A DNA stretch of 64,000 nt, from contig NZ_QAXS01000008.1 of the NCBI RefSeq assembly GCF_003053565.1, forward strand, positions 1 through 64,000, in the 5' to 3' direction. Made by a program: the position numbers and the translations under genes. Shown here piece after piece: positions 60,837 to 64,000 of this stretch. This DNA is from Halanaerobium saccharolyticum. Its GTDB lineage: Bacteria > Bacillota > Halanaerobiia > Halanaerobiales > Halanaerobiaceae. The notes under the pieces were generated by a model. That model made no database searches. It saw only the letters and a list, made by a program, of their open reading frames with translations, and was not told where the DNA came from. Positions within the stretch are counted from its first letter, which is position 1. Every line of letters starts with the position of its first letter.

Positions 60837-63518
60837 TTGGCAGAGGAATATTATCAGGAAAAAATTGATTCAATCATTAAAAACTTCAATACTGACCCGG
60901 AAAGTGGACTTAGTTCAGAGGAATTAAAAAAGAAGAAAGAAGAACATGGGCCCAATAAGCTCCGGGAATCAGAGGGAGTTTCTTTCTGGAAAATTCTTTT
61001 AAATCAGCTTAAAGATTTGATAATTATAATTTTAATTATTGCAGCTGTACTTGCCTTTTTGATCGGAGATACTCTGGAAGGCTATGCAATTCTTGCAGTC
61101 ATTGTCTTTAACACAATTATCGGCTTTGTGACTGAATACCAGGCCCAGAAGGCAGTCGCTTCTTTAAAAAATGTTTTGAGCAAAAAGGCAATGGTAATTC
61201 GGGAAGGCAAGAAGGAAGAAATCGAAGCTGTTGATCTGGTACCGGGAGATATTATCTTTATCGAAGAAGGAGATCAGATACCGGCAGATGCAAGACTGAT
61301 TGACTCCAATAATTTAACTATTAATGAAGCTTCGCTGACCGGAGAATCCGAAAGTGTGGCCAAAGAGGCAGAGGCAGAGTTTGATTCGGAAAAAACACTG
61401 GCTGAAAGAAATAATATGATCTACATGGGAACAACAGCCGCCCGCGGAAAAGGAAAGGCAGTGGTTACTGCAACTGCAGAGGATACAGAAATCGGTAAAA
61501 TTGGCGCCATGCTGGATGAAACTAAGGAGGGGAAAACTCCGCTTGAAAAAAGACTGGAGAGGCTCGGTAAATCCCTGATAAAAATTACCCTGGTGGTAAT
61601 TGCTGTGCTGACAGTGCTCGGAATTGTTATGGGACGCCCGGTCTATGATACAGTTAAGACTGGAATTGCCCTGGCAATTGCTGCCGTTCCCGAAGGCCTG
61701 CCGATAATTGCAACTGTAACCCTTGCGATCGGGATGAAGAAGATGGTCGAGCATCAGGCTCTGGTCAGAGAACTTCTGGCAGTTGAAACTCTGGGTTCAG
61801 TTACTACAATCTGTACCGATAAGACAGGCACAATCACTGAAAATCAGATGACACTGCGGAAAATTTATCTAAATGACCACTTAATTGAAATTAGCGGTAC
61901 CGGCTATCAGCCGGAAGGTGATTTTCTGCTTGAGGATGAGAAGATTGAGCCGGGAGCTGAGGCGAGTCTGGAGCTGACATTAAAAGCAGCACTGCTATGC
62001 ACTTCAGCTGAGTTAACTAAAGAAGATGGTGATTATAAGGTTCTCGGAGAGGCTACAGAAGGTGCTCTTTTAACTGCCGGCAGGAAGGCTAACTTTTCCA
62101 AGGAGAGTTTAAAAGAAGAGGGTTATCAGAAGCTGGCCGAAATTCCCTTTAACTCAGACTATATGTATATGGCAGTCAGCTATGCCCTGCCTGATGGCAG
62201 AGAACACCTTTATCTAAAAGGTTCACCGGATGTGGTGATTGAAATGTGTGATTCGATTATGATCAACGGTGAAAAAGAGGAATTAACTGAGGCTAAAATT
62301 GATGAAATTCAAGCCAGAAATAAGAAGCTGGGGGAAGAAGGCCTCCGCATTCTGGGAGTTGCCTATCAGGAAGGGAATAATTTAGATTCGGAAGAAAAAC
62401 TGCAGACTGAGATTGAAAGCTCTCTCACTTTTCTGGCCCTGACAGCAATTATTGACCCACCAAGGGAGTCAGTAAAGGAAGCTATAAAAGAAACTAAAAA
62501 AGCAGGAATCAAAACAAAAATGATCACCGGTGACCAGATGGATACAGCTGCTGCTATTGCTAGAGAAGTGGGGATTGCAGGCAGTGATAATGTAATCAGC
62601 GGTCAGCAGATTTCTAAAGCTTCTGCTAGTGAGTTAAGAGAACTGATTAAAAATAATTCTGTTTTTTCGCGGGTTACCCCGAAGAATAAACTGCAGATTA
62701 TAGAAGCTTTAAACGAAGAAAATGAAGTTACTGCCATGACCGGTGATGGTGTAAACGATGCTCCAGCCCTTAAAAAGGCAGATATTGGGGTTTCAATGGG
62801 CAAAAGGGGAACCTCAGTTGCCAGAGAGGCCTCGGATATGGTACTTTTGGATGATGATTTTGCCACAATTGTAACTGCGGTGCGCGAAGGCAGGGTTATA
62901 TTTGATAATATCCAGAAGTTTATCTACTTTCTCTTTTCCAACAATTTGAGCAAGATAATTTATATTTTCTTAGGTATCATCTTCAATCTGCCGCTGCCGC
63001 TTCTGGCAATGCAGATTCTCTGGATTAATGTGGTGATCGATGTTTTCCCGGCCCTCTCACTGGCCTGGGAAAAAGAAGAGGATAATATTATGGAGCGGGA
63101 GGCTACAACTGAAAGAAATATCATGGATAAGGCTTTTAAGAAAAAAGTTGGCCTGCACAGTCTGATTCTGGCAGCAGGACCGATGCTCTTATACCTCTGG
63201 GCCTTAAATGGCAGCTACAGTCTGGAGATCAGTCGGACTCTAAGTTTCAGCTCACTGGCCTTTATTCAGCTGTTCCATGTTTTCAATGCCCGCCGCAAAT
63301 CAGGTTTGGCCTTTGATAAAACTGTTCTGGAAAATCATTATCTCTGGCTGGCGGTAGGAGTTGGAATAGTATTTCAGCTGGCAGCAATTTATTTAGCACC
63401 ACTGCAGAATATACTTTCTACAGTGGCTATCCCAGCAGAGTTGTGGCTGCCGACAGCTGTAGCGATTATTCTGCCAATGCTGATCATTCAGTTGATCAAT
63501 GTTTTTGCAGGTAGATAA
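60837..63518 (+). CDS. Cation-transporting P-type ATPase, Ca2+ (PMR1/SERCA-like) type
   Basis: 893 aa. The N-terminal cation ATPase domain is followed by TGESESVAKEA (about 166), the M4 motif AIAAVPEGLPIIA with the Ca2+-ligand glutamate (about 281), the phosphorylation site CTDKTGTITENQM (about 327), the nucleotide-binding domain, TGDGVNDAPALKKADIG (about 634) and six C-terminal helices. M6 reads QILWINVVIDVFPALS, which keeps the Asn and Asp ligands of Ca2+ pumps. The P2-type pump probably exports Ca2+ or Mn2+. TTG 60837 is preferred because GAGGGG lies 8 bases before it; ATG 60831 is too close. Confidence 0.92.
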   Translation: MAEEYYQEKIDSIIKNFNTDPESGLSSEELKKKKEEHGPNKLRESEGVSFWKILLNQLKDLIIIILIIAAVLAFLIGDTLEGYAILAVIVFNTIIGFVTEYQAQKAVASLKNVLSKKAMVIREGKKEEIEAVDLVPGDIIFIEEGDQIPADARLIDSNNLTINEASLTGESESVAKEAEAEFDSEKTLAERNNMIYMGTTAARGKGKAVVTATAEDTEIGKIGAMLDETKEGKTPLEKRLERLGKSLIKITLVVIAVLTVLGIVMGRPVYDTVKTGIALAIAAVPEGLPIIATVTLAIGMKKMVEHQALVRELLAVETLGSVTTICTDKTGTITENQMTLRKIYLNDHLIEISGTGYQPEGDFLLEDEKIEPGAEASLELTLKAALLCTSAELTKEDGDYKVLGEATEGALLTAGRKANFSKESLKEEGYQKLAEIPFNSDYMYMAVSYALPDGREHLYLKGSPDVVIEMCDSIMINGEKEELTEAKIDEIQARNKKLGEEGLRILGVAYQEGNNLDSEEKLQTEIESSLTFLALTAIIDPPRESVKEAIKETKKAGIKTKMITGDQMDTAAAIAREVGIAGSDNVISGQQISKASASELRELIKNNSVFSRVTPKNKLQIIEALNEENEVTAMTGDGVNDAPALKKADIGVSMGKRGTSVAREASDMVLLDDDFATIVTAVREGRVIFDNIQKFIYFLFSNNLSKIIYIFLGIIFNLPLPLLAMQILWINVVIDVFPALSLAWEKEEDNIMEREATTERNIMDKAFKKKVGLHSLILAAGPMLLYLWALNGSYSLEISRTLSFSSLAFIQLFHVFNARRKSGLAFDKTVLENHYLWLAVGVGIVFQLAAIYLAPLQNILSTVAIPAELWLPTAVAIILPMLIIQLINVFAGR

Positions 63519-63525
63519 GTTTGGT

Positions 63526-63557
63526 ACCAGGTCCAAAACGGCCGTTTTGGACCTGGT
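63526..63557. repeat. Perfect 32-bp palindrome, copy 3 of the intergenic repeat family
   Basis: ACCAGGTCCAAAACGG followed directly by its exact reverse complement. The same flank as copy 2 follows: GGTTAAAG, then TTTCAC ending 13 bases later (63573). It starts 7 bases after the stop of the P-type ATPase gene. Confidence 0.92.
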
Positions 63558-63592
63558 TAAAGTATATAATTTCACAATATATTTTTAATTAA

Positions 63593-63632
63593 TTAATCGC
63601 CTATTTACGATTAACGATAACTATGCTATACT
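63593..63632 (+). promoter_or_regulatory. Extended -10 promoter with inverted repeat, before the ArsM-like gene
   Basis: TTTACG (63604-63609), a 17-base spacer and TG-C-TATACT (63624-63632). TTAATCG (63593-63599) and CGATTAA (63608-63614) are exact inverted copies overlapping the -35 box, a possible repressor site. No arsR gene is visible. Confidence 0.55.
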
Positions 63633-63650
63633 ATTTCCCAGGAGGGATTA

Positions 63651-64000
63651 ATGATGCAGAAATCAGAAGCAGAAATAAAAGAGAAGGTAAAGGAAAATTA
63701 CAGTCAGGTAGTAGAAGAGAATAAGAGCAGTGGCTGCTGCAGCTCTTCCTGCTGTGGAAGCTCAGCCAGGGAAGAGGCTCGGGCAAAAGAACTGGCAGAA
63801 AAAATGGATTACAGTCAGGATGATCTGGAATCAGCTTTTGCAGAAGCAAATTATGGTCTCGGCTGCGGCAACCCGGGTGCAATTGCTAATTTAAAAGCAG
63901 GAGAAACTGTTTTAGATTTAGGCTGTGGAGCCGGTTTTGATGTCTTTTTAGCTGCCCGTAAAGTAGGAAATAAAGGAAAAGTGATTGGTATTGATATGAC
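63651..64000 (+). CDS. arsM: Arsenite methyltransferase (ArsM-like), 5' part only
   Basis: The first 116 residues are in the window and the gene runs off its end. A cysteine-rich stretch [11 protein letters not shown] (about 27-37) is followed by [19 protein letters not shown] and the SAM-binding [20 protein letters not shown], then VIGIDM. These match ArsM enzymes, which methylate trivalent arsenic with S-adenosylmethionine. AGGAGG lies 5 bases before ATG 63651 (8 before the second ATG at 63654). It has its own promoter; no arsR or other arsenic gene is seen upstream. Confidence 0.85.
   Translation, partial: MMQKSEAEIKEKVKENYSQVVEENKSSGCCSSSCCGSSAREEARAKELAEKMDYSQDDLESAFAEANYGLGCGNPGAIANLKAGETVLDLGCGAGFDVFLAARKVGNKGKVIGIDM

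Overview
The window looks like chromosome from a low-GC, anaerobic, probably halophilic and fermentative Firmicute; Halanaerobium or a close relative is my best guess. The guess rests on AT-rich codon use with many TTG starts, acidic proteins, a clostridial-style sulfate assimilation set, and four ABC substrate-binding proteins with cleavable signal peptides but no lipobox cysteine, as expected in a diderm (outer-membrane) Firmicute. No rRNA, tRNA, CRISPR array, prophage or insertion sequence was seen.

Region 1 (1-17.5 kb) is a siroheme and sulfur-assimilation island. A broken hemD end, hemB, hemL and a CbiX-type chelatase supply tetrapyrrole. After two tandem promoters come a siroheme sulfite reductase fused to a TusA-like domain, O-acetylhomoserine sulfhydrylase (MetY), an AprA/AprB-type APS reductase pair, a sulfur-carrier/E1 fusion (ThiS-MoeB type) and a JAMM peptidase. 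Next follow cysD, cysN (with a decayed APS-kinase-like tail) and cysC, bracketed by two heptad-repeat coiled-coil proteins, and then an SLC13/TrkA-C permease that probably imports sulfate. The parts suggest sulfate -> APS -> sulfite -> sulfide, or a protein thiocarboxylate, -> homocysteine.

Region 2 (17.5-25.4 kb) is mixed: an orphan Wzz-like protein with a small membrane protein, an unknown protein with a winged-helix-like end, an HD hydrolase, a short-chain dehydrogenase, and a peptide-type ABC importer (binding protein plus two permeases, no ATPases).

Region 3 (25.4-50.9 kb) is a carbohydrate-use island. An AraC regulator diverges from a large unknown protein, a sugar ABC importer, a GH31, an old-yellow-enzyme relative, a TIM-barrel isomerase and a Gfo/Idh dehydrogenase. 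A GH63-like enzyme, GH130 and DUF2264 protein follow. A second importer block (atypical Gfo/Idh, binding protein, two permeases, GH42) ends in an AraR-like GntR/LacI regulator. Two AraR-type operators lie in front of that block.

Region 4 (51-60.6 kb) reads as one long transcription unit: ROK regulator, TIM-barrel isomerase, Gfo/Idh, complete ribose-type ABC importer, a second Gfo/Idh and a second TIM-barrel isomerase. This suggests oxidation/isomerisation of an imported cyclic polyol, anhydrosugar or glycoside. The window closes with a Ca2+-type P-type ATPase and the start of an arsenite methyltransferase.

Across the window, three copies of a perfect 32-36 bp palindrome share a conserved flank, and every binding-protein gene is followed by a stem-loop before its transport partners.
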